Source: Actinomycetes bacterium
Lineage (GTDB): Bacteria; Actinomycetota; Acidimicrobiia; Acidimicrobiales; RAAP-2
Direction: 5' to 3'
Length of the DNA: 5,453 bases
Assembly (NCBI GenBank): GCA_021826255.1
Contig: JAKBAZ010000091.1
Coordinates: 1-5,453, forward strand
A program made the translations under genes and the position numbers. Positions 5,213 to 5,453 of this stretch are shown here, in pieces. The notes under the pieces are model-generated. The model worked only from the letters and a program-made list of their open reading frames with translations, had not been told where the DNA came from and searched no databases. Position 1 is the stretch's first letter; every line of letters starts with the position of its first letter.

Positions 5213-5453
5213 CTACCCCGAGGTCCCAAGCAGCGAGTCGACGAAGGCGTCGGGGTCGAAGGGCACGAGGTCCATCGCCCGCTCACCCACCCCCACGAAC
5301 TTCACCGGAATGCCGAGATCGCGTTCAATGGCGACGACGATGCCACCACGCGCCGTGCCGTCGAGTTTGGTCAAGATGATGCCACTCACTTGGGCCGCGG
5401 CCAAGAACTCGCGCGCCTGGCTCAGGGCGTTCTGCCCCGTAGTCGCGTCGAGC
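5213..5453 (-). CDS. ftsY: Signal recognition particle receptor FtsY, C-terminal part, cut by window edge
   Basis: These are the last 79 residues of the SRP receptor GTPase, which docks Ffh-ribosome complexes at the membrane. The fragment starts inside 'LDATTGQNAL', the strand after the G3 region. It contains the guanine-specificity motif 'TKLDGTARGG' (28-37) and the closing 'GIPVKFVGVGERAMDLVPFD' (47-66), then ends 'FVDSLLGTSG'. The 'DGTARGG' and 'GVGE...DL.PF' wording separates it from Ffh, which here reads DYDARGG and SSGEK. The first complete codon is at 5452. The TAG at 5215-5213 is followed nine bases later by ffh, so the receptor and its SRP partner are very probably co-transcribed. 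The N-terminal A domain and P-loop are outside the window. Confidence 0.96.
   Translation of the reverse strand, partial: LDATTGQNALSQAREFLAAAQVSGIILTKLDGTARGGIVVAIERDLGIPVKFVGVGERAMDLVPFDPDAFVDSLLGTSG

Overview
The window is GC-rich, densely coding DNA that reads as an actinobacterial chromosome, most likely a member of the Acidimicrobiia or a relative. Three things point that way: a DUF2469 protein, a family I know only from actinobacteria; the gene order ffh-rpsP-khpA-rimM-trmD-rplS-DUF2469, which matches the mycobacterial block; and a KhpA with an acidic N-terminal extension and an 'AAGARDGV' C-terminus of the kind I associate with Acidimicrobiia. The class-level call is an inference from remembered sequences, not a search.

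Layout. From the right edge to about position 700, everything is on the minus strand and looks like one long operon. In transcription order it holds ftsY (3' end only), ffh, rpsP, khpA, rimM, trmD, rplS, a DUF2469 gene and a 141-residue protein I do not recognise. Gaps are very short: 9, 70, -4, 3, -4, 33, 6 and -4 bases. Three junctions are 4-base stop/start overlaps (ATGA or GTGA), which suggests translational coupling. The only gap above 35 bases lies upstream of rpsP. At the left end, a plus-strand gene for a PPOX/F420-type flavin or deazaflavin-binding oxidoreductase (232-633) converges on the operon. Divergent from it, the first 57 codons of an endonuclease IV gene (nfo) run off the left edge.

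How the genes work together. FtsY and Ffh are the receptor and the targeting GTPase of the signal recognition particle. S16 and L19 are ribosomal proteins, RimM helps mature the 30S subunit (binding S19 in the head), KhpA is a small KH-domain RNA-binding protein, and TrmD makes m1G37 in tRNA, which guards the reading frame. The block therefore couples ribosome assembly, tRNA quality and co-translational membrane targeting. The oxidoreductase and the AP endonuclease are not obviously connected to it.

I found no new system. It is a conserved housekeeping locus with a few points worth checking: an unknown gene translationally coupled to DUF2469 at the operon end, lepB and rnhB absent from their usual mycobacterial position, a Glu where TrmD normally has its catalytic Asp, and a promoter layout that would make nfo leaderless. 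I saw no tRNA, rRNA, CRISPR array, insertion sequence or long repeat, and no gene-free stretch longer than about 70 bases.
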